Positions 22,009 through 28,921 of a DNA stretch of 46,223 bases are shown here, in pieces. Within the stretch, counting starts at the first letter, position 1; each line of letters opens with the position of its first letter. The notes beneath the pieces were generated by a model that was given only the letters and a program-made list of their open reading frames with translations, was not told where the DNA came from and did not search any database. The stretch covers positions 1 through 46,223 of IMG/VR virus record IMGVR_UViG_3300020420_000027; one strand, given 5' to 3'. A program made the translations under genes and the position numbers. The DNA is from a virus.

Positions 22009-22416
22009 TTAATTTAGTTTCATATTTTTCATTAATTCAAATAAATCAAGAACTGTATTTGGAGCCGCCCAATATTCTTTCTCAATCCACTCTTGCTTTT
22101 TTGTTATGTAAGGTGTAGAAAAACTATGGTCTCCGTTCGAATTACTAAATGTACAATAATTCCACACTCTACATATACACGGTAACGCCGTCATTCCTAG
22201 GCGAGGTGCTAGGTAAATTCTGTGGTTACCAGTATTTAATCGTACTCTGCGACTAAAAACTCCAACACCAATCTCTACTGGCTCAGTAATGCCATTTTTC
22301 ATGATGTCTTCTATAAGTTCCAAATCATTATTAGGACTTGGTGTTTCACAACGCCAATCTTTTAAAATTGGCACCGGTATATTCTGTATCATTTCTCGTG
22401 GGTAATTATGTTCCAC
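22009..22416 (-). CDS. ParB/Srx-like domain protein, 135 aa
   Basis: The segment DIMKNGITEPVEIGVGVFSRRVRLNTGNHRIYLAPRLGMTALPC fits the ParB/sulfiredoxin N-terminal fold (GI.ePv.v ... GnHRi.aA..lG...vP). Such stand-alone domains in phages are of mixed and mostly unknown function (nuclease, NTPase, DNA binding). A second protein with a shorter version of the pattern occurs at 29646..30323. It lies 5 nt after the nfu gene. Confidence 0.6.
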   Translation of the reverse strand: MEHNYPREMIQNIPVPILKDWRCETPSPNNDLELIEDIMKNGITEPVEIGVGVFSRRVRLNTGNHRIYLAPRLGMTALPCICRVWNYCTFSNSNGDHSFSTPYITKKQEWIEKEYWAAPNTVLDLFELMKNMKLN

Positions 22417-22421
22417 TTATA

Positions 22422-22769
22422 TTATTCCGGTAATGTATCTGTATTTTCCCCGTCCCAAACTGCATAGCCTCTGCCATCATTATTTGGTTTGTAGTAGGGA
22501 TCATTGAAGTTAGGATCATCTATACCTGTAACTCTTTTTACTTCAGGTACATAATGTTTTAACATCTGCTCAACTCCCATTTTAAGAGTTATACTACTAC
22601 TAGCACAACCACTACAACTACCACTCAATAGCATAAGAGCATCTCCAGTTTCCATATCAAAGTCTTCAAGTTTAACAACTCCACCATGAGATGCCACTGC
22701 TGGTTGAACTTTAGATTCAACTACTTGATTTATTTCTTTGACTATTTCTTCTTTCGTTCTTTTTTCCAT
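22422..22769 (-). CDS. nfu: Nfu/NifU C-terminal-type Fe-S scaffold protein
   Basis: The 115-aa protein has the NifU C-terminal domain: VQPAVASHGGVVKLEDF and the cluster-binding CxxC in SGSCSGCASSSITLKMGVE (C52, C55). Such proteins carry a [4Fe-4S] cluster from the Suf machinery to targets. The last 35 residues (WDGENTDTLPE end) extend beyond the domain. It lies in the same strand-wise run as sufE, the A-type carrier and sufT. Confidence 0.92.
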   Translation of the reverse strand: MEKRTKEEIVKEINQVVESKVQPAVASHGGVVKLEDFDMETGDALMLLSGSCSGCASSSITLKMGVEQMLKHYVPEVKRVTGIDDPNFNDPYYKPNNDGRGYAVWDGENTDTLPE

Positions 22770-22869
22770 TTGCTTTCTTCTTTATTATTGATAGTAGCTT
22801 TCTAGCTTTTCTTACTTTTCCTAAACAGTTGGCTATTAAAAATTGTCTAACTAACTTCTTAGATTTCAC
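22717..22869 (-). CDS. Possible basic peptide, 50 aa, GTG start
   Basis: A frame opens at a GTG that overlaps the stop of the clpP-like gene (TAGTG) and runs KSKKLVRQFLIANCLGKVRK with many K/R, overlapping the start of nfu by 53 nt. It fills an otherwise empty 99-nt gap. The support is weak: no clear ribosome-binding site and a long overlap. Confidence 0.3.
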   Translation of the reverse strand: MKSKKLVRQFLIANCLGKVRKARKLLSIIKKKANGKKNERRNSQRNKSSS

Positions 22870-23513
22870 TAATATGTCTCTACTATTTTATCTGCAATCT
22901 TATATTTAACTGCTTCTTCTGCACTTAACCATACATCTTCAGCTGGTAATAATACTTCTCTAATTACTTTTTCTGATAATCCTGTACACTTTTTATAATG
23001 TTTCAGCATACGTTCTGTTGATAGTTCAAACTCTTTAACACGAGCAAATAGTTCGTGTTCTTTACCGCCTGATCCCCAACTGTACTGATGTGATAGAATA
23101 CTAGTATTAGGCGTAATGACTCTGTTTCCTTTTTCACCTGCCATAAATGTTAGTATACCACAACTTGCAATAAGTCCTAGACCTACTGTATGTACTGGAA
23201 TTGCTGAACCTTTCATAGTGTCAATTAATGCAAAGGCGGCATGAACACTGCCTCCTGGGCTATTAATAACTAATGTAAGTTTCTTTGGTCTTTCTGATTC
23301 TGGAAGTAAGTTCTTTTCCATTATCCATTTAACTATAGGAGCAGTCGCTTCATAAGTAAATCCATCTGCCATATAATAATAGCCACTATCCCATAACACC
23401 TGTCCAGGTTGTTTTGGTGGGATCATTGGATTCTTACCCGGACTTGCTCCTCCGGTTTCTTTTAAAGCTTCGCTCATCGAGCCGATAGCTTTGTGTAGTT
23501 TTTCTACGTCCAT
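22869..23513 (-). CDS. ClpP-like serine protease
   Basis: ClpP-fold signatures are LTLVINSPGGSVHAAFALIDTM (80-100), the nucleophile Ser117 in GLIASCGILTFMAG, His142 in SILSHQYSWG, and a candidate Asp193 in AEDVWLSAEEAVKYKIAD. The N-terminal 30 residues are a low-similarity extension. In ClpP these form a barrel that degrades unfolded proteins fed by ClpA/X. It could alternatively act as a self-contained processing protease, since ClpP folds also serve as prohead proteases in other phages. Its neighbours (GroES-like, Fe-S genes) argue for a proteostasis role. No Clp ATPase is seen here. Confidence 0.88.
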   Translation of the reverse strand: MDVEKLHKAIGSMSEALKETGGASPGKNPMIPPKQPGQVLWDSGYYYMADGFTYEATAPIVKWIMEKNLLPESERPKKLTLVINSPGGSVHAAFALIDTMKGSAIPVHTVGLGLIASCGILTFMAGEKGNRVITPNTSILSHQYSWGSGGKEHELFARVKEFELSTERMLKHYKKCTGLSEKVIREVLLPAEDVWLSAEEAVKYKIADKIVETY

Positions 23514-23518
23514 TTAAT

Positions 23519-23821
23519 TTACTCCATGGGGTTAGTATCAGAAATGCCAAGACACTCTTCGTTATCCAGTAAGTATATCATTTCATCGTTTATTTTTACA
23601 CCGTTACTCCAACGGCCATGTGATACGTAAAGATACTGACCTTCATTAACCCAGTCAATATTTTTACCAACACTAATTGCTTGGAACCATCGTGGTCGAA
23701 TACCACTAACATCTTGATCTTTATCCGCTAGTAGAATTCCGCTTTTAAGTTTTCTGTAGCCACCTGGTTTTTCTACCATATGTGCTAGTATTTTATTTGG
23801 TAATGCCTTAACTTGCGACAT
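23519..23821 (-). CDS. 31: GroES/gp31-like co-chaperonin
   Basis: The 100-aa protein starts SQVKALPNKILAHMVEKPGGYRKLKSGILLADK, matching the GroES fold opening (K.L.drvlv......  .GiilP), with the mobile loop region between about 20 and 40. It ends in NDEMIYLLDNEECLGI, like the GroES C-terminal strand (e.yli...dIlai). T4 gp31 replaces host GroES for folding of the major capsid protein; this is its likely role. I chose the ATG at 23821, which overlaps the upstream gene by 14 nt. It sits next to a ClpP-like protease gene. Confidence 0.82.
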   Translation of the reverse strand: MSQVKALPNKILAHMVEKPGGYRKLKSGILLADKDQDVSGIRPRWFQAISVGKNIDWVNEGQYLYVSHGRWSNGVKINDEMIYLLDNEECLGISDTNPME

Positions 23822-24152
23822 CTCTTTCCTCCATACTGCCATCTGAATATTCAATCTCTACATACTTAGACCCATCTTCACGGGTTCTTTCTGTTTCATT
23901 TAATATGGTAATTTTAGTCTCTTTTGCATCTTCACTATCTTGTTTGATGCTAACTTTTTCAGCCGATTTCTTTTCTGCTTTATAATATTCTTTAGCAACT
24001 TTTTCACGGCTTACTTTTACGTTACCTCGACTATCAATAATGTCTCCTCTTGCATTAACAGGTACATTACTAATTGCTCTAGTATCTCCCTGTTTCTCTG
24101 CAAGGGCAGACATATTGATATTCTTGCCTCTTGCTGTCTTTACTGTTTTCAT
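23808..24152 (-). CDS. Hypothetical protein, 114 aa
   Basis: This is a highly charged, probably partly disordered protein with the segment GDTRAISNVPVNARGDIIDSRGNVKVSREKVAKEYYK, a pattern I have seen in T4-like marine phages but cannot assign. It overlaps the DnaE-like gene upstream by 4 nt. Confidence 0.72.
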   Translation of the reverse strand: MKTVKTARGKNINMSALAEKQGDTRAISNVPVNARGDIIDSRGNVKVSREKVAKEYYKAEKKSAEKVSIKQDSEDAKETKITILNETERTREDGSKYVEIEYSDGSMEERDVAS

Positions 24153-24634
24153 TTTAGAAACTCCTTGATATCAAGTTTATATTTTACACTGTCAACACGA
24201 TGTACGCCCAACAGATTAAGACAATAACTCGCGACACTACTGCCTCTGCCAACACCTAATATGATGTTGTCATTTTCACAAGTATCTACCAGATACTTAA
24301 GAAACTTTAAAACTGGAAACATTCCACGTTTTTTAAATTCTTCTAATTCTAATTTTACCCGATTCTGATAATCAGAATTAACTGGGCATTTATCTATTAA
24401 GTATTTATATAAGTCCAGATTATAATATTCTTCTGGCATATACCATTGACTAGTACACCTTTCAACAAAATCATTTGACTTATCTTCTGCTTCAACTTTT
24501 ATTTTTTCATCTATATCTGTTGTTTGGCACATATGATTATAGATGTTAATAGGATCTATATCCGAAAATATAGCTGAATCGATATCTTTATTATTAAGCC
24601 AAGACGTAATTACGTCTTGCTCATTTAGTATCAT
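24149..24634 (-). CDS. DnaE-like (C-family DNA polymerase) fragment protein
   Basis: The C-terminal 60 residues align by eye with the start of the DnaE palm: NRVKLELEEFKKRG, then a DTCENDNIILGVGRGSSVAS stretch (compare VGPGRGSAAGSLVAY), then VDSVKYKLDIKEFL (compare DPLKYdLlFERFL). The catalytic aspartates of the palm, fingers and PHP domain are absent because the protein ends there. It cannot be a polymerase alone, since the family B enzyme at 33449 is the replicase. It may bind nucleotides or DNA, or interfere with host Pol III. An upstream ATG at 24697 (182 aa) is possible; I prefer 24634 because the longer form overlaps the previous gene by 77 nt. Confidence 0.65.
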   Translation of the reverse strand: MILNEQDVITSWLNNKDIDSAIFSDIDPINIYNHMCQTTDIDEKIKVEAEDKSNDFVERCTSQWYMPEEYYNLDLYKYLIDKCPVNSDYQNRVKLELEEFKKRGMFPVLKFLKYLVDTCENDNIILGVGRGSSVASYCLNLLGVHRVDSVKYKLDIKEFLK

Positions 24635-24902
24635 CTGGTTGTTCTTGTTCAATTGAACCAATCTCCAATGTTCCTTGTTCTTTTTCTTTTCTTCCATTTA
24701 AACCCATCTTCATTTCAGTTATCATATCTGCTTTCTTTTCAGCAATAATATCTATAACTGCTTTGATCTGGTGTTGTATTTCTAACTGTTGACTTATTGC
24801 TCTATCATAATTTTTCATAACCATCTTTTCATAGTTACAAACTTCTTCAAAAGACAATTCATCTAACTTTTTACCTTCGTATACTAACATATCTTCAATC
24901 AT
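24621..24902 (-). CDS. Hypothetical coiled-coil protein, 93 aa
   Basis: This is an acidic helical protein (MIEDMLVYEGKKLDELSFEE...) with a probable coiled coil in the middle and a Q/E/D-rich tail. No family is recognised. It starts with a 1-nt overlap with the upstream gene. Confidence 0.7.
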   Translation of the reverse strand: MIEDMLVYEGKKLDELSFEEVCNYEKMVMKNYDRAISQQLEIQHQIKAVIDIIAEKKADMITEMKMGLNGRKEKEQGTLEIGSIEQEQPDDTK

Positions 24903-25573
24903 TAGTCAAACCTTTTATAGAGTCTTTCAGCATAATCTAGGCCTTTCTTGGTATGCTCCAAGGCATCTTGGCACTCTTTTTTCCAATTATCTATTGGTGC
25001 TTGTTCGATAAACATCAATAACTTGTGATATTCTTTTTCATCAGCATCCAATAGGGCTCCGCAATCTACATAATGTATTGGAGCATGATCATACTTCTCA
25101 AAACGGTACATTTCTGTATATAGCCATTCATGCCAATTTGTTGGATATCCATGTACCTGATTTCTCATATCTATGAGTCCATAATTTTTGTCTTTAATAT
25201 ATGGAATGATTATTCCTTTTGTTTTAATTGGTTTTAGATACTGATTGTATTGTTCATCAGTAATCATACACCCATGATCTGGTTGTGTTTTAGAGCATAC
25301 TTTTTTCCAATTTTTATTAGTATGAGATCCATTTTTATTTACAAAATGATCAATATGTTCTTGATAGGTAGTTTTATGTCGTTTGTGTTTTGGTTCTTCA
25401 TTATCTATCCACATCCACCAACAACCATTAAATGTATGATGCTCACCATTATCCCATCTTTCTAAATCTGTAAATCCTGGGAAATCCTTATGTTGATTAA
25501 TTAACCAAGAAATCCATGTTCCCATTAATCCCCTGGTATATAATACCCAATATTGATCAAAATCAGAGGTCAT
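24902..25573 (-). CDS. Putative sulfotransferase-like protein, 223 aa
   Basis: The N-terminus DQYWVLYTRGLMGTWISWLINQH resembles the beta1-loop-alpha1 of sulfotransferases or small P-loop enzymes, with TRGLMGTW in place of the usual PSB loop. Many aromatic residues and the phrase HYVDCGALLDADEKEYHKLLMFI further on fit family behaviour (the residue after the last beta strand, then helix). I placed the start at 25573, where the ATG overlaps the MazG stop by 11 nt. The assignment is tentative. Confidence 0.62.
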   Translation of the reverse strand: MTSDFDQYWVLYTRGLMGTWISWLINQHKDFPGFTDLERWDNGEHHTFNGCWWMWIDNEEPKHKRHKTTYQEHIDHFVNKNGSHTNKNWKKVCSKTQPDHGCMITDEQYNQYLKPIKTKGIIIPYIKDKNYGLIDMRNQVHGYPTNWHEWLYTEMYRFEKYDHAPIHYVDCGALLDADEKEYHKLLMFIEQAPIDNWKKECQDALEHTKKGLDYAERLYKRFD

Positions 25574-25976
25574 TTTCTTTTCTATTCTCACTTTTATAAA
25601 CGGAAAACTCTCCACCAGGATATCTGGATTTTAGTTTCTCAACATTTTCCGCCATTACTTCAGCTGGGTCAAGCCCCAGAGCACGACAAGAATTGATCCA
25701 ATACCACATAATATCACCAAGTTCTCGTTTGCAATGAAATATAGTTTCATCGTTAAGAGGTTTACCTTGGAAGATACATTTTTTAATAATTTCACTAAAC
25801 TCTCCTCCTTCGCTAGCCATTCCAATAGCACCAGTTAATAATAATGCCATCTTTACTTTTGTTTGTGTTTCCAGTTCAACCATACGTTCATTCATAAATG
25901 AACTATAATTGGACTGATCACTTGTAACTGCTCCTACGAATTCGACATAGGCGCCTAAGTCAATCTCTTTAGTCAT
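25563..25976 (-). CDS. mazG: MazG-like nucleotide pyrophosphohydrolase
   Basis: The MazG metal-binding signature is visible: ASEGGEFSEIIKK (compare EELGEL...K), then CKRELGDIMWYWINSCRALGLD (ELGDxxWY), then NVEKLKSRYPGGEF (N.eKL..RyP.g.F). These enzymes hydrolyse (d)NTPs or (p)ppGpp-like nucleotides. They are very common in T4-like marine phages, where they are thought to adjust the nucleotide pool or the stringent response. Length 137 aa fits the single-domain form. Confidence 0.9.
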   Translation of the reverse strand: MTKEIDLGAYVEFVGAVTSDQSNYSSFMNERMVELETQTKVKMALLLTGAIGMASEGGEFSEIIKKCIFQGKPLNDETIFHCKRELGDIMWYWINSCRALGLDPAEVMAENVEKLKSRYPGGEFSVYKSENRKENDL

Positions 25977-25988
25977 TGATTTTTTTCC

Positions 25989-26186
25989 TTATAGATAATT
26001 TGTTCTAATGTATGTTGTGATTTTATCATAAAAATTTTCGTAATCTTTTACAATGGGATAGTTATCATATTCGTCTTTCGGTGAAGCTTCTTTATTTTCA
26101 ACCTGCCCCAGAGTATTTAGATTAAGATATGTATCATATACTGCACGTAAATTTTTAGCTCTTTTTCCAAATCTGCCAGTAGCCAT
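25989..26186 (-). CDS. Hypothetical protein, 65 aa
   Basis: This is a small soluble protein (MATGRFGKRAKNLRAVYDTY...) with a basic N-terminus and tyrosine-rich acidic C-terminus. No family is recognised. It starts 1 nt behind the stop of the zf-CHCC gene. Confidence 0.68.
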   Translation of the reverse strand: MATGRFGKRAKNLRAVYDTYLNLNTLGQVENKEASPKDEYDNYPIVKDYENFYDKITTYIRTNYL

Positions 26187-26351
26187 TTATTTCTCCTTTC
26201 TTACAAATTTTATATTACAGTATCCACAAACAGCAAATCCATTTTCAGGAATACTATAATACACTTTTGGGTGATCGCCTTCCGGCTCGCCAGTACAACT
26301 GACTCTATCATCATCAACTTCAATTACTTTTTCATTAGTCTCTGAAGTCAT
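26187..26351 (-). CDS. zf-CHCC zinc-finger protein, 54 aa
   Basis: The pattern VSCTGEPEGDHPKVYYSIPENGFAVCGYC with one Cys, one His and a CxxC (C..G......HP.VyY.I...g...CgYC...F) is that of the zf-CHCC family. The family is known from alphaproteobacteria and from the mitochondrial complex I subunit NDUFS6. Its function in bacteria is unclear, though it is linked with respiratory and Fe-S proteins. In this phage it directly follows, and overlaps, an A-type Fe-S carrier gene. I chose the ATG at 26351 (MTSETNEKV) over that at 26369. The family points to an alphaproteobacterial source. Confidence 0.82.
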   Translation of the reverse strand: MTSETNEKVIEVDDDRVSCTGEPEGDHPKVYYSIPENGFAVCGYCNIKFVRKEK

Positions 26352-26727
26352 TATCCATGCCATCATCAAATGCTTGTTGATTTTGTTCTACCATATCCAT
26401 ATCAAAATTAACACTTTCACCACAACCACAAGCTGACTCAGCCGCAGGTGTTTCAATTTCAAGAGTAGCACCAAATACATCTTTCTTGTAATCAACAGTC
26501 GCACCAAACAAGTACATTAAACTTGGTCCGTCCACTACTAATTTTGAACCGTTATATAAATCAATTACTTCATCATTCTTTGTATCGATTTGGGATTCAT
26601 CAATTAGTGTCCAGTCATAACTAAAACCAGCACAACCACCGCCTTTAACGCCTAGTTTTACTAGTTTTTCTTGAGCATCGCCAATACCTTTAATATGATC
26701 AGCGGCACCTTCTGTTATGTTTATCAT
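26335..26727 (-). CDS. A-type Fe-S carrier (SufA/IscA/ErpA-like)
   Basis: The three cluster-binding cysteines are C32 in KGGGCAGFSYDW and C100/C102 in ESACGCGESV, with the normal spacing of A-type carriers. The C-terminus extends about 25 acidic residues beyond the family. The ATG at 26727 overlaps the apt stop (ATGA). A-type carriers pass clusters from SufB-type scaffolds to client proteins. Phage clients could be the radical SAM enzyme, ferredoxin or host enzymes. Confidence 0.93.
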   Translation of the reverse strand: MINITEGAADHIKGIGDAQEKLVKLGVKGGGCAGFSYDWTLIDESQIDTKNDEVIDLYNGSKLVVDGPSLMYLFGATVDYKKDVFGATLEIETPAAESACGCGESVNFDMDMVEQNQQAFDDGMDNDFRD

Positions 26728-27260
26728 TTCTCTATCTCCAATGCAGACCAAATGTCGAGGTTAACTAAATCAGGATTATTAATATATTTTAAATTAATAA
26801 TAGTAGTTACTCCTTCAACTCTTGCACCGGTTTGACCAATAAGTTTTGATGTAGCAATCATGCTACCACCAGTAGCAATAAGGTCATCAGCTATTAAAAC
26901 TCTACTTGTATGCCCTAATATACCTTCTTGTAGGGTAAGTGTATCAGTGCCATACTCTAGCTGGTAAGATTCTTCTAATAGCTTACCCGGGTATTTAGCA
27001 CCTTTTTTACGTACCATACAGAAAGGAATATTCATTACTTGTGATAATGCTGATCCATATACAAAGCCTCTGCTTTCAATGCCTATAATATGTGTAGGAT
27101 GAATGTGACTCATTTCTTCTGCCATTTCCATTACTAATGGTGTCCACAAGTCGCTTGAGAATAAACTATTTACATCATAGAAGTTAACTCCCTTTACAGG
27201 GTAATCAGGTACTGTTCTAACGTTCTTTTTAATTAAATCTTTATATGTGTTTGTTCTCAT
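26724..27260 (-). CDS. apt: Adenine phosphoribosyltransferase
   Basis: The 178-aa protein follows Apt: VPDYPVKGVNFYDV near the N-terminus (compare dfP.pGi.F.Di), IGIESRGFVYGSALS, VRKKGAKYPGKLLEESYQLEYG, and the PRPP-binding loop VLIADDLIATGGS (121-133). It makes AMP from adenine and PRPP and so salvages purines during infection. It lies immediately upstream of the A-type carrier, sharing an ATGA overlap. Confidence 0.93.
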   Translation of the reverse strand: MRTNTYKDLIKKNVRTVPDYPVKGVNFYDVNSLFSSDLWTPLVMEMAEEMSHIHPTHIIGIESRGFVYGSALSQVMNIPFCMVRKKGAKYPGKLLEESYQLEYGTDTLTLQEGILGHTSRVLIADDLIATGGSMIATSKLIGQTGARVEGVTTIINLKYINNPDLVNLDIWSALEIEK

Positions 27261-27263
27261 TTT

Positions 27264-27389
27264 CTACTCCTGATCTTCACACTTACAGAATCCGCATACA
27301 TCATTTGCACACTTTTTACATATACCATCACCTTTACAATGGCAGGGGTGACCGCATCTTTTACACTTTTTCTTATTATCCTGTTCTAT
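27264..27389 (-). CDS. Possible Cys-rich zinc-ribbon peptide, about 41 aa, no canonical start
   Basis: A frame between apt and the ABM-like gene encodes CKRCGHPCHCKGDGICKKC followed by VCGFCKC and stops at TAG (27264-27266). It has ten cysteines in CxxC-type pairs, which is very unlikely to arise by chance. No ATG, GTG or TTG opens the frame after the last upstream stop. The possible starts are ATA (27389) or ATT (27410). Either a rare start codon, a +2/-1 continuation from the upstream gene, or a sequence error hides the true start. Confidence 0.5.
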   Translation of the reverse strand: MEQDNKKKCKRCGHPCHCKGDGICKKCANDVCGFCKCEDQE

Positions 27390-27754
27390 TGTTTTAGTTC
27401 GCTTTCCAATTTCTTTATTTTGTCTCCAAGGATCTTAAGTTCATCTAAACCTCTATATCCATATTCTGTATATCCTATATCAGCCTGTGTTTCAACATGA
27501 TATCCTTTTGCCCAATGATACCATTCATTAGATCTCTTCTTTGCTTCAATATGATCAGGGTGTTTACGCCACTTTTCTACAGATACTTTATCTTTCCATG
27601 TACTAACAGTAATTTCAATGTCATCTATTTCTTCACTAGTAATATCTAAAAATCCTTCTTGCTCTTCAGCAAGTTCTCTAATCTTTTTACTCATATCCTG
27701 ATATTCAGAATTTAAATCTTTAATTTTTGCAATGAAAAATACTTTAACTGCCAT
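27386..27754 (-). CDS. Antibiotic-biosynthesis-monooxygenase-like (dimeric alpha-beta barrel) protein
   Basis: Residues 4-95 follow the ABM/dimeric alpha-beta barrel pattern: KVFFIAKIKD, a helix ending ELAEEQEGFLDITSE, a strand ITVSTWKDKVSVEKWRKHPDHIEAKK, and then a helix and final strand. The last 25 residues are a charged helix. Members range from quinone monooxygenases to haem-degrading enzymes. Specificity cannot be read here. It has a GGAG site and follows a protein of similar size (27769..28053). Confidence 0.72.
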   Translation of the reverse strand: MAVKVFFIAKIKDLNSEYQDMSKKIRELAEEQEGFLDITSEEIDDIEITVSTWKDKVSVEKWRKHPDHIEAKKRSNEWYHWAKGYHVETQADIGYTEYGYRGLDELKILGDKIKKLESELKQ

Positions 27755-27768
27755 CCACTTCTCCTTTC

Positions 27769-28053
27769 TTATTGTTCTATTGCATCACATGGTTGCTCGA
27801 TATCTATATGGTGTTGACAATTCCATGTAAATAATTCATCTATTTGTTGATCTAATCTAGCGAATTCCCAAAACTTATTAAAAGAATCTTTGTTATTCCA
27901 GCAACAAACTATAGTTACAACATCTCTGACCATAGCATACTCAGCCCAACAACAATCTTTTTGATCTCTGGAAACTTCTAATGAATTTTCGATCCATGAA
28001 ATTGCTTCATCTTTATCTTTACAACCAGCAATGAAAATATGCTTCATAGCCAT
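27769..28053 (-). CDS. Hypothetical protein, 94 aa, possible alpha-beta barrel
   Basis: The opening MKHIFIAGCKDKDEAISWIE and the later TIVCCWNNKDSFNKFWEFA mirror the strand-helix-strand layout of the neighbouring ABM-like protein. The two may be diverged copies or partners of a heterodimer. It is rich in Cys and Trp. It lies 5 nt after the ferredoxin gene, which hints at a redox role (inference). Confidence 0.65.
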   Translation of the reverse strand: MAMKHIFIAGCKDKDEAISWIENSLEVSRDQKDCCWAEYAMVRDVVTIVCCWNNKDSFNKFWEFARLDQQIDELFTWNCQHHIDIEQPCDAIEQ

Positions 28054-28058
28054 ATAAT

Positions 28059-28418
28059 TTAATCTCCTTTACCTGGGTTCTCACTAAGATCTGCCATCTT
28101 ATCTGGAACGTCAGGATTATCTACTCTATTGTACTTATCTGCATCTGGTAGCTTCTCCAACTGTTTTGTTAGATTAGGCCACTGTTCTGCAAGTCTTTTG
28201 TTTAAGGCAACCCAATCAACTGGATCGTCTGGTGATAATTCTGCGTCACTAACAATAGCTTCTGCAGGACATTCTGGTTCACATACTCCACAATCAATAC
28301 ATTCATCTGGATTAATTGCTAAAAAATTTTCACCTTCATAAAAACAATCTACAGGACAGACTTCTACACAATCCGTAAATTTACATTTTATACAATTCTC
28401 TTTGACTACGAAAGTCAT
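28059..28418 (-). CDS. fdxA: FdxA-type 7Fe ferredoxin
   Basis: Cysteines at 9, 12, 17, 21 and 25 and at 40, 43, 46 and 50 give the two cluster-binding sites of the [3Fe-4S][4Fe-4S] ferredoxin Fdx[23 protein letters not shown] and [17 protein letters not shown] are typical of the alphaproteobacterial form. The C-terminal 60 residues ([20 protein letters not shown]) match the usual FdxA tail. It is an electron carrier; possible partners are the radical SAM or 2OG enzymes, or host enzymes. It lies 15 nt after the sufT-like gene. Confidence 0.93.
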   Translation of the reverse strand: MTFVVKENCIKCKFTDCVEVCPVDCFYEGENFLAINPDECIDCGVCEPECPAEAIVSDAELSPDDPVDWVALNKRLAEQWPNLTKQLEKLPDADKYNRVDNPDVPDKMADLSENPGKGD

Positions 28419-28433
28419 ACATGGTTCCCTCGC

Positions 28434-28733
28434 TTACCAGCCTAAAATCAGTTTAGCTTCGTCGCTCATTTTATCAGGTCCAAAAGGCGGATCGAAAGTA
28501 ACATCAACATCACAAGTTTCAATGCTTTCTGCTTTACACACGGCTTCATGTACATCAGATACAATCATATCAGCCGCTGGGCAAAATGCACTTGTCAGGG
28601 TCATTGTAATATTAACGTGTGACTCTTTAATATCAATGTTATATATGAGACCTAAATCATATACATTAATACTTATCTCAGGATCGTAGACTTCCTTAAG
28701 ATTTGTAATTATTTCGTCCTTTATTTTGTCCAC
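28434..28733 (-). CDS. sufT: SufT-like DUF59 (MIP18) Fe-S maturation protein
   Basis: The 99-aa protein shows the DUF59 pattern: LKEVYDPEISINVYDLGLIYNIDI (12-35), MTLTSAFCPAADMIVSDV with the conserved Cys51, and CDVDVTFDPPFGPDKMSDEAKLILG. SufT-type proteins help load clusters into targets. I place the start at a GTG (28733) that overlaps the upstream stop as TAGTG and has a GGAAG site 6 nt before it. The ATG at 28784 lies deep in the upstream gene. Confidence 0.88.
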   Translation of the reverse strand: MDKIKDEIITNLKEVYDPEISINVYDLGLIYNIDIKESHVNITMTLTSAFCPAADMIVSDVHEAVCKAESIETCDVDVTFDPPFGPDKMSDEAKLILGW

Positions 28734-28921
28734 TATATCTTCCAACTTTTTAGCTGATCTTTCGTAGGTTTCATAGGTTCGCACTTTTCTATCTTACCAC
28801 CTTTAGCTAAAAATTTTGCCATCTTTTCATCTAGGTTTCTTTGATTCTCTGCTGGCGAAGGGATTAAATAATCTTTCTTTGTTTTATTACTTTTTGTCGT
28901 TTTTGAATCTTTGTTCATCAT
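28733..28921 (-). CDS. Hypothetical basic protein, 62 aa
   Basis: The N-terminal half is disordered and basic (DSKTTKSNKTKKDYLIPS). The C-terminal half reads NLDEKMAKFLAKGGKIEKCE, a short motif (FLAKGGKIxKxxP) that recurs in small T4-like phage proteins. Function unknown. It overlaps the 41-aa membrane peptide by 35 nt. Confidence 0.65.
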   Translation of the reverse strand: MMNKDSKTTKSNKTKKDYLIPSPAENQRNLDEKMAKFLAKGGKIEKCEPMKPTKDQLKSWKI

